From NCBI RefSeq assembly GCF_029227915.1, contig NC_079875.1:17663001-17727000 (forward strand): a stretch of 64,000 nucleotides of DNA, read 5' to 3'. Under the pieces are notes generated by a model. That model was not told the DNA's origin. It saw only the letters and a program-made list of their open reading frames with translations, and searched no databases. Position 1 is the stretch's first letter; the number at the start of each line of letters is the position of its first letter. The DNA is from Hydractinia symbiolongicarpus (Eukaryota > Cnidaria > Hydrozoa > Anthoathecata > Hydractiniidae). Of the stretch, positions 37,101 through 48,100 are shown in pieces. The position numbers were made by a program, and so were the translations under genes.

Positions 37101-37945
37101 TATCATTTTGATCTAAACTGTACAATCACTTTGAAGCCTGGGAATTAAGTTGAGATTTTGATGTAGTTTAAGAGGCTCTAAAGGTACGATCATGATGGTC
37201 AGAGAAAAAGGCTATAGAAACGAAGTTGATTAAAAACAATGGGAAAGATATTTTATTTTTAGATTTTTGTAAGGGCGTTACATGTTCAGATGGAAAGTCT
37301 TGTGTTTACGATCAAAGTGGCGCCTCATACTGCATCACGCGCACGTGTCCGTCCTCCTGCATACCAGGACAGCAACTATGCGCAGCGGATGGGAAAACAT
37401 ACGAATCTCATTGTCACCTACTTAAAGCTGCATGCGACTCGCATCAAGTTATAGCAGTTGCCCATCATGGTCCCTGCACGAGTAAGTATATGCAAGTTCG
37501 TTTGCAGTCTATTTATTTCAATGATGTCAAAGTTCAGTACGACCACGGGTTTTTTCTCTTTTTGATATAAAGGGACAGCGACCTCGCAGCCCCTTATATC
37601 AAAAGTAGCACATCAAGTAAGAGTTTATTTAGCGCTTACACGGCAAAATGTTCAGAAGAAGTTTGAGCATGTTTATGAAATTTTGTTACAACATCTTATA
37701 TTTTGTTTTTAGCAAAAGAGAGGTGTGATGGAATTATTTGCAAGGTTGGACACAAATGTGTTACCAATAGTAAGGGTAAACCTCAGTGTATTAATTGTTG
37801 TGAAAAAAACGTTAGCGTTGCTCTGTTTGAAATTTGTGGTTCAAATGGAAAAGTTTATTATGATTGGTGTGACCTCAAACGTGAATCTTGTAAGACGGGA
37901 AAGATTATCCATGTAGATTTCAGTGGTAAAAAATGCAAAACTTGA
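31142..37945 (+). CDS. FST: Follistatin
   Basis: Secreted antagonist of activin/BMP-type TGF-beta ligands. Five coding exons: 31142-31208, 33995-34183, 36218-36406, 37263-37481 and 37713-37945, all joined in phase 1 at GT/AG borders, giving 298 residues (vertebrate follistatin about 317-344). Exon 1 is a signal peptide (MRCFLILVVICSQNIGTVAA). Exon 2 is the follistatin N-terminal domain, with CW...C..VL...CC...T...F...APC..C as in FCWLRQ...NCIPC of FST. Exons 3-5 each encode a FOLN plus Kazal follistatin domain with CG/CA-x-DGxTY-x-x-C-x-x-x-x-x-x-C cores (VCGTDGVTY, LCAADGKTYESHC, ICGSNGKVYYDWC). One domain per exon matches the vertebrate gene. The acidic C-terminal tail of vertebrate FST is absent; the protein ends KKCKT. 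Domain order and the N-terminal domain separate it from generic Kazal inhibitors. Confidence 0.93.
31209..33994. other. Follistatin intron 1
   Basis: AT-rich. It holds a tandem array of about four 65-72-bp units at 32310-32590 and a 78-residue open frame at 31358-31594 (MAEKIENGFETNMAGED...) that is in neither phase nor splice context with follistatin and is unrecognised. Confidence 0.5.
32310..32590. repeat. Diverged tandem repeat, about 70-bp unit, 4 copies
   Basis: CCA(A/G)CATRG recurs at 32314, 32379, 32451 and 32523. Each is followed by a G(T/G)GTYTA...TTACCAA segment and an AAGTACTGAATT-like segment. Confidence 0.7.
34195..34283. mobile_element. MITE of the CAACCTCGTCCCC family, 11 bp after a splice donor
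   Basis: Arms CCTCGTCCCAGGG and CCCTGGGAACGAGG enclose a 60-base loop. It begins only 11 bases downstream of the follistatin exon 2 border. Confidence 0.65.
35920..36024. mobile_element. MITE of the CAACCTCGTCCCC family
   Basis: Diverged arms CAACCTCCATGTTACCAGGG and CCCCGGGAAGGAGGTTGG, in follistatin intron 2. Confidence 0.5.
36424..36440. repeat. Solo arm of the CAACCTCGTCCCC family
   Basis: CAACCTCGTCCCCAACT, 17 bases after the follistatin exon 3 donor. The partner arm near 36471 is degenerate. Confidence 0.4.
36487..37038. mobile_element. Tigger/pogo-like MITE, 552 bp
   Basis: Ends CAGTGGAATCTCTCTAAAGC and, inverted, TAGTAAAATATCTCTAAGGC, flanked by TA on each side. Subterminal iterations of a GCGGACACCTCTATAA-type motif occur at both ends. 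It is non-coding and non-autonomous, in follistatin intron 3. Confidence 0.65.
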
Positions 37946-39213
37946 GATACTTGGTCATACGTATGTAAGTAAAACATTTGGAGATAGAAGCTGTTTCTGT
38001 CAAATCTTTTGACTGATAGCCGCCGGAAGAAAAAAACTTCGAAACGGAATAAGAAGAAAGTGTAGCTATGTAGAAATTTTTGGCGCTTGTAATATCAACC
38101 TTGTTTTTTGTAGCTTCTTCTGTCGTTCAAGCAATAAGGAGCCATGGGAACGAGATTGCTGGTAAAGTGAGCTATAAGTTAAAAAAATATTGGTTAACCC
38201 TTGAATGCCTCATAACTTTGGAAATTTTCGAAACTTCAAAAAAAGCCAAACTTTGCCTTTGATTATATCCTTAACAACCGTTCATATCAGGTACTTAACA
38301 GCGACCCCCTATCACATAGGAAAGCAATAGGGGTATGAAGACACCAGGCACGAAAAGGTTAAGATGTTGATGTGTCTATTAAATAGTTCCATCAATATTC
38401 TAATCTCCAGAGCTCTTTCAGATAAGCCAAGATTAGAATGCCCTGAGTGTCGTTAATTTTTAATTGCATAATTTCTCCTCGAGAAAGAGCTTAACAATTG
38501 CGAACTTTTGAAATTTATGCTGATAAGGGCCAGAATTTTATTATTTTTACCTTTTAAACCTATAATTAATTGTTTACTAACGAAATTTCTGTAGATAGCA
38601 TTTTGTAATTCATTATGTCCGGTTTAGTTAACGAATCACATTCGCGTTAATCAGCCATTTTTTCATAAAATTTTCCTGTTAAAAAAACACGCCTAGTTCG
38701 TACTCTCTGTGTGTGATTTGTTATTTTTTATCATATAGTATACTGTATATGTACATATTTATATATCTTTTATATTAATACTCAATTTTTTTATGGTTCT
38801 ACTAAAGAAAAGAAAATGTTATTTTTGAAAAGCTATTTTCGTATTTCTCCTTAATCAAGTTTTTAAAACAGATAAGTTCTTGTGGGTGATGAAATTTATG
38901 ATGGTTATATTTCAACCATATTATATTAACTTTATGTGTAATGATACAGCCTCGTGTTTCTCTACACAGATTTGTACTTTTTTAAGTTGCATATGTAACC
39001 TGTGGGATATTTAAAACCTTCTTTTCTCCTTACTTTTTAGCATGTTTCTAAATTTAGATACAACTATAATGTGGATAGTCAACGTCTTTAAAATACGTAA
39101 AAATATTGGCTTGATATGACATAAATCACACAAATTATTCCTCCTTCCACCTCAAATTTCTCATTTGGTTATTCGAATTTTCAGACATGTTTTTTTTTTT
39201 GCATGTGGGTATT
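37946..39213. other. Region downstream of follistatin
   Basis: Intergenic between the convergent follistatin and Rab genes. A diverged MITE of the CAACCTCGTCCCC family lies at 38096-38158 (TCAACCTTG... and ATGGGAACGAGATTG). No gene supported. Confidence 0.4.
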
Positions 39214-39919
39214 CTGTTGGCGATGAGGTCAAGGTTCTCTTGGTCACGTTAATTTTAACCCCCTGTATTGCTATGATCAAAACATGCGCCTATTATGACG
39301 TCACCCGCCTCTCCTGTATGGTATCATCACTAGAGACATCGCGATTATTTCTTCACTGTGGCATTGTGATTGCGACATCAATATTCAACAGCGTGACATA
39401 CTTTCGTCCATGACGTCACTAAAGACACCGTGTCAGTATTTCTTTGGTATCACCGCGGTAACAGATTCGATATCACAACATTATGACGTCATCATAAGCA
39501 CATGACATTTTCTCTTTCATTTTTTATGTATGTATATATTTCGTCAGAATATTTTTTTTTCTTTGTTCATGTTTGTTCGCGTTTACAATCAAATAATGAC
39601 TGGAGCAAGTAGAAGACATATTTTGTCATATCATCAAGCTCCATGTAGTTGAGATAGGTTAAAGAGAGGAGGTTAAAATTAACGTAAAGAAAAAATATTT
39701 ACAATACCTCTAGAGTTGTAAAAAATTACAAAAATGTGATACTGAAAATATCGCGAATAATCTAAATCATTAAATAACAAGAAATGTTTTGTGGTTTTCT
39801 CAAAATGCGTCAACATCTGTTGGCGATGAGGGCAAGGTTCTCTTGGTCATGTTAATTTTAACCCTCTGTAATGCTATGATCTAAACATGCGCCGATTATG
39901 ACGTCATTGCCTCTCCTGC
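39214..39919. repeat. Direct repeat of about 104 bp, copies 603 bp apart
   Basis: CTGTTGGCGATGAGGTCAAG starts at 39214 and again, with one change, at 39817. Both copies run through GTTAATTTTAACCC, ATGCTATGATC, AACATGCGCC and TATGACGTCA to CCTCTCCTG. Each copy carries a TGACGTCA palindrome. Confidence 0.85.
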
Positions 39920-39924
39920 TCAAA

Positions 39925-40158
39925 CATGCTAGCGCTTTTTATGACACGATAACGTCATCACCAATAATAGCCATTTTATTTTTGTGGCATGATGACGTCA
40001 TCACCAACATACTAGCGCTCTTTCATGACACGATGACGTCTTCACTAACGGTAGACATTTTCTTTTCATGACACGATGATGTCATCTCCAACATACTAGA
40101 CATTTTCTTTTCATGACATGATGACGTCATCACCAACAACATGACATTCTTTCTTCCA
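39925..40158. repeat. Tandem array of about 43-bp units with TGACGTCA palindromes
   Basis: GATRACGTCA-type cores start at 39948, 39991, 40032, 40075 and 40120 (spacing 41-45). Each is followed by (T)CACCAACAT-ACTAG and CATTTTCTTTTCATGACA-like segments. At least two units carry a full TGACGTCA cAMP-response-element palindrome. The last unit overlaps the end of the Rab coding sequence. Confidence 0.8.
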
Positions 40159-42418
40159 TGACATTAATCCCTTCACAAAGTGTCGTGGCTCCTTTTAGCT
40201 GACTCGTGCATTTTTCATCAATGTCACCCAACTGTGTTTTTAATTCTTTTACAAGTCCATTGAATATTTCTTCGACATTGTCGTTATTTTTGGCGCTTGA
40301 CTCGATTAAATCTATCCCCAGCTTGTCCGCCATTATTTTTGCTGAATTAAAATCAACTTCTCTCTCAGTCTCTTTATCCGATTTATTCCCCACCAATACT
40401 TTGTGCACGTTGTCACTCGCGTATTTGTCAATTTCTGACAGCCACATGCTGACATTGACAAAGCTTGCTCGATCGCTTATATCATACACAATTATTATAC
40501 CATGAGCTCCTCGGTAGTAAGACGTAGTTAGCGTACGGAATCGTTCTTGACCCGCACTGTCCCAAACCTATAATATATTGTAGAAAAAGCATCTTCAAGA
40601 AATAGTTAACAAAGCACCGTTCTCTGCTTTGCTAAGTAGATGAAGGTCTGCCTTATGACACAAATATCAAGGAAATCAACCTGGATCCCAAAAGGTTTTT
40701 GTGCCAGCTACAAGTAGCAAAAAAATTAAGCTGGAAATACTAAACAAGAAAAATGTTGTGAAGTGAATAAAAACAGTCAGTTGTTGTTGTTTTTTACCTC
40801 TGGGAGGAGCTCGATAAAAACATTTTTATTTTAAAATAGTTTTCCTTCTCGGTGTTTCACGATACAACCTCGTCCCAGGATTGTTAGGTTTTTTTTATAT
40901 ACGACAGTGCCTGGGGACGAGGTTGTCACGGTACAACATATTTAGACGTTTGGATTTGTCCCTCCCTCCTGTTTTAGTTTAGACTATGTTTATGTGTTGC
41001 GGATACATGTCGTTCCGAAGAGAAATATTTCGGAATAAAATGTGTACTGGCAAACTAGCAAGACTGACTTAAAGGTAATAGTAAAACTTGGGAGTTTGAT
41101 TTTCTTTTAAAGTCGCCAGTTTGTTTACACGATGCCATTTCAGTATTCGAACGAAGTCATTTCACTTTTTGCATCGAAACGGAATCCAACTGTTTCGCAT
41201 ATCGGATAGGGTTAGCTTCCTGTGGACAAACACACTCATCGATCTCTATCCGCAAAGTGTGAACATAGTCTTAGCGTACACTTTTCGGTTTGTGAGTTAT
41301 CTCTAATCTGATGATAATTTCAAAACATTCAAAAATGAAATAGAAGAACAGTAATGCTGCAATTTGATTGGTTATCCTTCTAATTATTTTTTGTGATGAT
41401 AAGATTATTCGTTTTAGTTCCAGAAGTAGTTTAAGTATCATTTTGAACAAGATTGGATGGAAAAAAAACAAAGAGTAGCAGTCAACCTCGTCCCCATGGC
41501 ATTTTGTATCTTTTCTGACCCCGGGACGTTCGTATCGCCATCTCGGGGTCAGAAAAGATACAAGATGCCCTGGGGACGAGGTTGAGTAGCAGCATAAAGG
41601 TTACAAGGTTGTCCAACAACCTCGTTCCCACGAAAAAAGAACGATTCTTAATTAATGCCTGGGAAATGTCATAAGAACATATCAAAGTCACTGCACGAAA
41701 TTAAAGATTTACGGACGCGCGATTTCATGAGATTAGTGCATATTGTCGGATATAATCGTCGTCTAATCGAAAATTATCAGATAAAGCTCATATGAAGCTA
41801 CCTAACATTATCGCAGCAACAATTCTTATCATTTTCATTCGCGCCGATTATATGATATTATTGTACCATATGATCTATTTGTCGAGATATAAAAGGAGTG
41901 TTCACTTGGATAACGACAAGCTTCTCGACAATGCCAAATTATCTGTCATTTAACAGATTATTATGGAATTGGGAGTAACAGGTGCAGCAAAAATCTATGA
42001 CCTAGATATTTTATTTCTCCTAATAAAACTGAACTAAAATACGGTAGGAACTAGAGGCCAATCGTCTTTAAAAACAAAGGTTAACCCAATGCCATAAAAA
42101 CACTGTGTTCCAAGCTATCACAAGAAATAACAACAATAAATAACTAACTTGTAATTTTATCAGCTTGCCATCCAATTCCAAAGTTTTTATTTTAAAATCC
42201 ACGCCGATCGTACTGATGAATGTGTTGGAGAAATAATCATCACAGAAACGAATAAGAAGCGAGCTCTTCCCCGTTCCGCTATCTCCTATCAGTAATATCT
42301 TGAAGAGGTAGTCATAATGTAGATAACTTGGTGCGAACATATAGTGCTTTTTCATTAAATCACGTTCTTGTTTGTCAGACCAACTGTGGTTTTCTGACCA
42401 ATTCTTTTTATAGGACAT
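40130..42418 (-). CDS. Divergent Rab1-like small GTPase
   Basis: Membrane-traffic GTPase. Coding exons are 42149-42418 and 40130-40567, phase 0, GT/AG, giving 235 residues. Motifs: P-loop GDSGTGKSS (family usually GDSGVGKS), switch [20 protein letters not shown] (usually WDTAGQE), the YYRGAHGI switch II, NKSD guanine-specificity motif, and SSAK. The region from [13 protein letters not shown] to [17 protein letters not shown] is closest to Rab1. The tail MSCCW ends in a two-cysteine prenylation-type motif instead of the Rab1 GGCC. The first ATG after a good acceptor (TTTGTATTTAG, ending 42428) is at 42418. It gives a roughly 27-residue extension before the core, rich in W/K/E. Internal ATGs at 42355 or 42340 would give a normal Rab N-terminus. 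It is probably a lineage-specific paralogue. The 306-residue frame extending to 42988 is mostly intron read-through. Confidence 0.88.
40865..40925. mobile_element. hAT-like palindromic MITE, 61 bp
   Basis: Arms CAACCTCGTCCCAGGA and its complement in GCCTGGGGACGAGGTTG. The flanks TCACGATA and TCACGGTA agree at 7 of 8 bases, supporting an 8-bp target duplication. Confidence 0.75.
41483..41584. mobile_element. hAT-like MITE, near-perfect 102-bp palindrome
   Basis: Arms of about 41 bp begin CAACCTCGTCCCCATGGCAT and differ at about two positions. AGTAGCAG occurs on both sides (an 8-bp direct repeat if the element includes one extra 5' T). Confidence 0.85.
41617..41668. mobile_element. Short diverged MITE of the same family
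   Basis: CAACCTCGTTCCCA and GCCTGGGAAATG, 32 bp to the right of the 102-bp palindrome. Confidence 0.45.
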
Positions 42419-43711
42419 ATTGAAAGCTCTAAATACAAAGACAACCTTTGTTCTGAACATATTAAAAAAATTAAACTGTAGCCGACACTGTTGAAATAAC
42501 AGAAGCTGTATTAAGGGCTGTTTTATCATATATCGTAAGAAGGACATATTAAATGACCTAAATGTAAAATAGAATTCATAATTCGACATAAAAACTAGGA
42601 TTCGGCACCAATTTTGGAACTGGGACCACATGGTGCAATCTTTCCCATAGTAATTGTAAAAAATCAAAACGTAAAAAAGGAAAATGGCGAAGAACATGTG
42701 GAAATGTGTTGAAGCAAAAAAGGGTTGGTGACAACTTGAAATAAATAATAAATAATGAATAAACGTAGATAAGTTAATATGAAGAAAAATAAGAAGCGAA
42801 ATGAAAAATAAAATTAGCCTGGGGTAGGAGTGGGGGTGGAAGTGTGCCGCCGTGTGACCCAAACAAAAAAAAAGTCTTAGAATGTTTTTACGTGGAACGC
42901 CAGTAGATTGATAAATGTAACACTGTTGCGAAGAGCTTTGTGCATTTTTATATTTTTTTAATTTAAGTGTTTTTTTTTGAAAATACATAAGCCGGTAGAA
43001 AGCTTTTAAATAAGAAATAAAATATTAGTTTTCAGAAAATTTGAACAAAAAGTGTAGTAGAATGAGGAAGAATGGCTACGCAAGAAAATAACATCAAAGT
43101 TAGGAAAATGCATCTGTAGTTGAGTTTATGGAAAAAACGAAACACATACTAAAATATTAAATTTGAGATGATGAAATACCCATACATAAGTAGAGAAAAA
43201 TGCGACGACGCTAAAATACAGGTACAACTGCGAAAAAGTTAGCGACGATGCTTTGAAAATCACGACTGTGACGTCATCCTCAAGAAAGGGTATAAAAGAT
43301 GTTATAAGAAATAAAATTAAATCGTGCTCAGAATGACTTATCCATCTAAACAGTAACACAATTAAAATCTTCAAAAATATACGTAAAAACCATTGTTGAA
43401 ATTTTGATACGCAACCATTTAGCAACAAATGTTAAACTTTTTTTCTCCAAAACAGTTGGATCAATTCTCCAGGAAAATTATCTCTTATTCTCCTTGCAGG
43501 AGATTTATAAAATAACGACCCATCCATGTTTTTTTTCAATTATTCTATGGGTTGCTGTGAGATACCAGCAGAACAAAACATGTTGTTGCTCAAGTGTTTA
43601 ATAAAACTAAATGATGATATCACTTCTAATCTCTGTTTGAAACAAACGCAGAGCCCTCTTAATTATTAAAATTTCTCAATCCAGTTGGAACCATGCTGTT
43701 TGGAAGTTTAT

Positions 43712-43778
43712 CAACCTCATTCCCAGAATTTGTTAACTCTTTTAGTGATAGATGTCGCTTAGTCCTGGCGACGAGGTT
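43712..43778. mobile_element. MITE of the CAACCTCGTCCCC family
   Basis: Arms CAACCTCATTCCCAG and GTCCTGGCGACGAGGTTA. Confidence 0.6.
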
Positions 43779-44052
43779 AGTAATTTACGCTAAAAGTGAC
43801 CAGCGTGTCAAAACATTCTAAAAAAATGGAGTACTGCGTAACAACTAAAAGTTAGGGAGAAATATGCTTGGGAAAAGAACAAAATATGTTTGTTACTTGC
43901 TCTACTATTATGTTTCTTGAATGAAACAGCAGTGTAACTATCCTAATGTCGCAAACAAACGCAGGGATCTAGGCTTGGCGGCTACAGGATCCTATCATGT
44001 GTTGCAGGTGTGGGATCATTGGTGGAAAAAAACGCCGAGTTCATATAAGAAG

Positions 44053-44126
44053 CAACCTAGTCCCCAGGATTTCAGACTTTTTTTTTTATTTGTTCAGACC
44101 TTCCAAATATAAAAAGGACGAGGTTG
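44053..44126. mobile_element. MITE of the CAACCTCGTCCCC family
   Basis: Arms CAACCTAGTCCCCAGG and GGACGAGGTTG. The flanks ATAAGAAG and ATAAAAAG match at 7 of 8 bases, supporting an 8-bp target duplication. Confidence 0.65.
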
Positions 44127-45169
44127 ATAAAAAGGATACACTCTTGAGCATTAAACCTAGGTCTAGCAAACGAACTGAATAAAACTAACTTATTCTATCT
44201 TAAGGGTACGTGACTGTCACCGTTAGAACATAATTATATACAAAACATTGAAAAAGTAGCCAAAAACTTGGACAAAACGGCGACTAAGAAAAATTTTGAA
44301 AATAAAACACAGTTCTCGCAGCACCTTTAAAATAAAAACGTTTTTAAAATTATCTTTTAGTGACACAGACGAAAAGAAAAACATATTTAAAGAAAACGAA
44401 ACAGAACAAAAGCATACCGCATGTAGTTGGAGAGCAGTGAAGTTAATCATGCGTTACGAAGGCATACATCGTTAAAAAACTGCAAGAAATTGGCAAGCCT
44501 GCTGATTGAGATGCAGTGAAGCGTAACGCTACATTTTTTTTCGCTCATCTAAAAGATTTAAATTTTTAAATATACACTGTGTTGGATTTCTCTATTAAAT
44601 TGCATGTTTACTTTGTTGATCAAATGATGGATGATACTTTGCTATGCACGCTCCGAAATGGCGGGATACATTTTATGCTCTATTAACGCGTTTCATATAT
44701 ATTTTTGTGTTGAATTTGATTTTTAAGAGCTATAGCTCTTAGTCGTAAAAAGGTTTGTCTTTCGTGCAGACAAAACTTTTATTTATTTATTCTTTTTAAT
44801 AAATCTGATATTTCGCGGGAAAATTTAACTTGGGTTGTCCAGTAACCTGAAAAACCTGCGATACAAGGAATTTATTGCGTTAAGGAGGAACTGGTGTCTG
44901 TCGATTAGAAGTGCTCTGTAGTTTATTGAAATCCTGTTCTATCTTTTGTATTTTTCACAACAGATGTAAAATTCCTCGTTGGGAGGACATTTTGAAACTA
45001 TTTTATTGAAATTAGACCCTGTAAAAATTGCAGAAGCTAGGAAATTGGTCTTGGGGCCCTTGTTTTTTTATAAACATTTCAGATGATTTGTGAATTGAAA
45101 CTTCAATCCATTCGTTGCAAACTTTTTACTTTTCATTTATCATCTTTTAGTTTAGAATAAATAAAAAAA

Positions 45170-48100
45170 ATGGTAGTACTAGCTGCGATATTGCTGGGGA
45201 TGGTGGCTTGCTCAAATGCTTATGTTTCAGAGCTTACAGATAATACATTTCTTGGATATGCTAAAGACAAGGAGGTGTTACTGGTGAATTTTTATGCACC
45301 CTGGTACGTACATATATCTACAATATAATTTTTTACGTGTCACCTAGGATTTATATAAGCTAAGTTTGCCCACAGCGTTTACCCATCAAAGCAAAATGGT
45401 GCACTAATGAACAAGTGTCGACCACCTATAAAGGCTATGCATTACAGTTTTAACCGCATTTAATATGAGCCTGAAATATGTACTAGATACTTATTCTAGT
45501 AGCCATAACTCGTGATCACCTAATTTTGACCCATCAAAATACAGATCCATGTATTAGAGAAATCTCCTTCTCGCCAGTGTCCAATTCCGCCGACGTTGGA
45601 GCAGCAGTAAAAAGGTAGTGCGAGATTACCACCGGGAAATCATACATATTTTGATTATTCTGATGGAAACGGGCACAGAGGAAATACACGCACGCGTTAG
45701 AAAAAAACGCGCCGCTTGTTACAATTCTTTGTGAATTAAGTGAACAGTTTTTAATAGCTTTAATGCCAGATGTACACGTGTTTAGACTTAAAAATGGTGA
45801 CTATATACAGCAAACCCTGGGTACAAGGTTGCTTGATTTATTTAATTTATAGAGCCCTAATAAATTAACCGACTTAATACTTTAATTTATTACACAGTAA
45901 AGTCAGTTAAAATACATTTTTTTTGCATTTTAGGTGTAGCGATTGTCAGAAATTAGAACCAGAATTTGAACGCGCAGCTACCAATCTTGGAACGAGAAGT
46001 TTAGATTTGGCTAAGGTATTTATCAAGCAGTTTATAATTTGACGAAAATTTACTGACGCCTTTATCCGAATATACGGAGATTTAGATATCGCGTGGCCTT
46101 GCGGTTATGGCGTTCGCATTACAAGGACCGTGGTTCGGTCCAAAGCGTGGGCATGTTTATCAAGTGTCTTTACTCAGCTACGGGTCAACCCATGCCATGG
46201 AAATTGGGTAGGCTAGCCGGTGTATACCTAATGTATACATTCAGAACGCAGGACCCACATTAATAACAGTGTTTCCAACACTGAAGTGGCTGTATAAATA
46301 TTCGAGATCTATATAATAATAGACGTAAGTGCCCAAAACCCTATAGATTTTGAAGTTGGATAAATTAAAACAACTAAAGATGCTCTGCAAAACATTTGAA
46401 AAGATGTGTGTTGTATATGAAAGAAAATAGAATGAATTATATTCGTCACTCAAGAATCTCTTTAATAATAGCCGTCGTCTGTCTGTCTGTCTGTGTGTCC
46501 GCGAAAGACGCGTCCTGTTACGGAAACGCGAAATGCGATATAAAAAGGACGGGCGACCCCGTGAATTTATTCACGGGTTAACGACTAATCTATATTATAA
46601 TACCCGTATACGTCCGTCCGTCTGTCTGCCTGTCAAGCTAAATAGTAGCTTAGCTGCGCAAGTAGCGAGAAGAACGCTATGCGGTAGAAAATGGACGGGC
46701 GAACCCGTGGATTATTAACACTATTTTGTGCAACTAAACAGCAAATTGCCAAAACATGAACAAACAAGAACGATTTTGCAAAGTTGTTTTTTACATTTTT
46801 TTAATTGCTACCTTTGCGTAAAAAAGTAAACTGCCCTCTACCGACTATATAAGCTTTAAAAAGAAATATTTTAGTAGTATCAGCTAGATGGTAAATCTTT
46901 TAAGTGGCAATGCAAATGCTTCGATATTAGAAAGTCACAAAAACAAACTGTGAACGAGGATGCTGTTTGAGTTCGAAGTTGTTAAAATGTTATATTGTAA
47001 GCGCGGAAGCAAACTTAGTACTCGGGACTTCTTTATATTAAAGCTAAAGTTGCCTAAAAACTTATATAAATGTTCACGTAATTCACTTGGTTATTAAAAC
47101 CATACCAACCTTCTCCCCAGTCTTTTTCTTGACTCCACATTTTCTTGTTGTGTATGCGGTAAGAAAAACTGAATTCAAGTTTGTAATATTTTGCTATTTT
47201 TAGGTTGATTGTTTTGGTTCGGGAAAGGGATTGTGCGAAATGTACGGCGTACGAAGCTGGCCACAATTAAAAAACTTCAATCGCGGTACATATACTGGTG
47301 ATTACACGGGAGAGCAAACAGCAGGTGAAATTCACATTTTAGTTTTCTATCTTTTTTTCGCCCATCATTTTTAGCGCACATTTAATTTTCGAGTAATCTT
47401 GATATATACAAATATGAGAAGCCTTACTTAGGTACACTGTGTAAAGATGATTCCCTATGAAAATTGCTTATACGAAACGAGAGGCACAAATAATACCTTC
47501 ACCAAGGCTATGCGCCAAACCTTTTTTCATCTTTTTTTTTTTTGATAATCAAAATAAGAGAGAAGCAGCCCTGGAATTAAGGTTAAAATTGCGTGAAAGA
47601 AACAATAAAAATTTATTTGTTTATTCATTTATTTACTTGTTAATTATATTCCCAGAGGCGCTTGCCGGCTATATCACAACAGTGGAGAACTCGGTACCAC
47701 AGAGTCCTAGCGGTGGAAATCCTTACGCCATGGCGTTTCCAGGCGCACAATCAAGTTACAACCGCCACAAACCAAGTTCACCAGTTGGACCTGCACCTCC
47801 TGTTGTCGGAGCGATTAGTTGTGCCAAATGTAACATCGAAAAACCGAATGGGAAAGGAAAAATTAGTAAGTTGAATTAATGCAAATACAACTTCATCTCA
47901 AGGAATTCCCTTCTGCTTTTTTTAACAAACACAAAAGAAGCCCCGGAGACGAGATTGATCTATTGATGGAATATTTTTTCCTAAATTAACCTTGTTTCCA
48001 AAGTCTCTTACCCAGGAGTAGTTGTAACGGAGAGACCGCCTAAGAGCGTCACAAAATTAAAAGATCCTAGAAACAAGGTTCATTCCTCACAAGTCTTGTG

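Larger units (their letters stand above)
40568..42148. other. Rab intron with three palindromic MITEs
   Basis: It contains the MITEs at 40865-40925, 41483-41584 and 41617-41668. Nothing else is supported. Confidence 0.6.
42428..45169. other. Between Rab and the thioredoxin gene, divergent
   Basis: Non-coding sequence that should hold the promoters of both divergent genes. It has two MITEs (43712-43778, 44053-44126) and a palindrome AAGAGCTATAGCTCTT at 44727-44742. A diverged copy of the Rab acceptor-ATG segment (acceptor, then AATATGTCC) lies about 127 bp upstream of the used one, at 42543-42560. Confidence 0.45.

Noticed and set aside
42429-42988. Long open frame extending the Rab exon upstream (about 180 residues)
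   Set aside because: Low-complexity Phe/Leu-rich read-through with a good splice acceptor at about 42428. Only the part from 42418 inward belongs to the gene.
46090-46160. Functional tRNA gene
   Set aside because: A and B boxes are present but the acceptor stem does not pair and the anticodon arm is poor, so I call it a SINE head.
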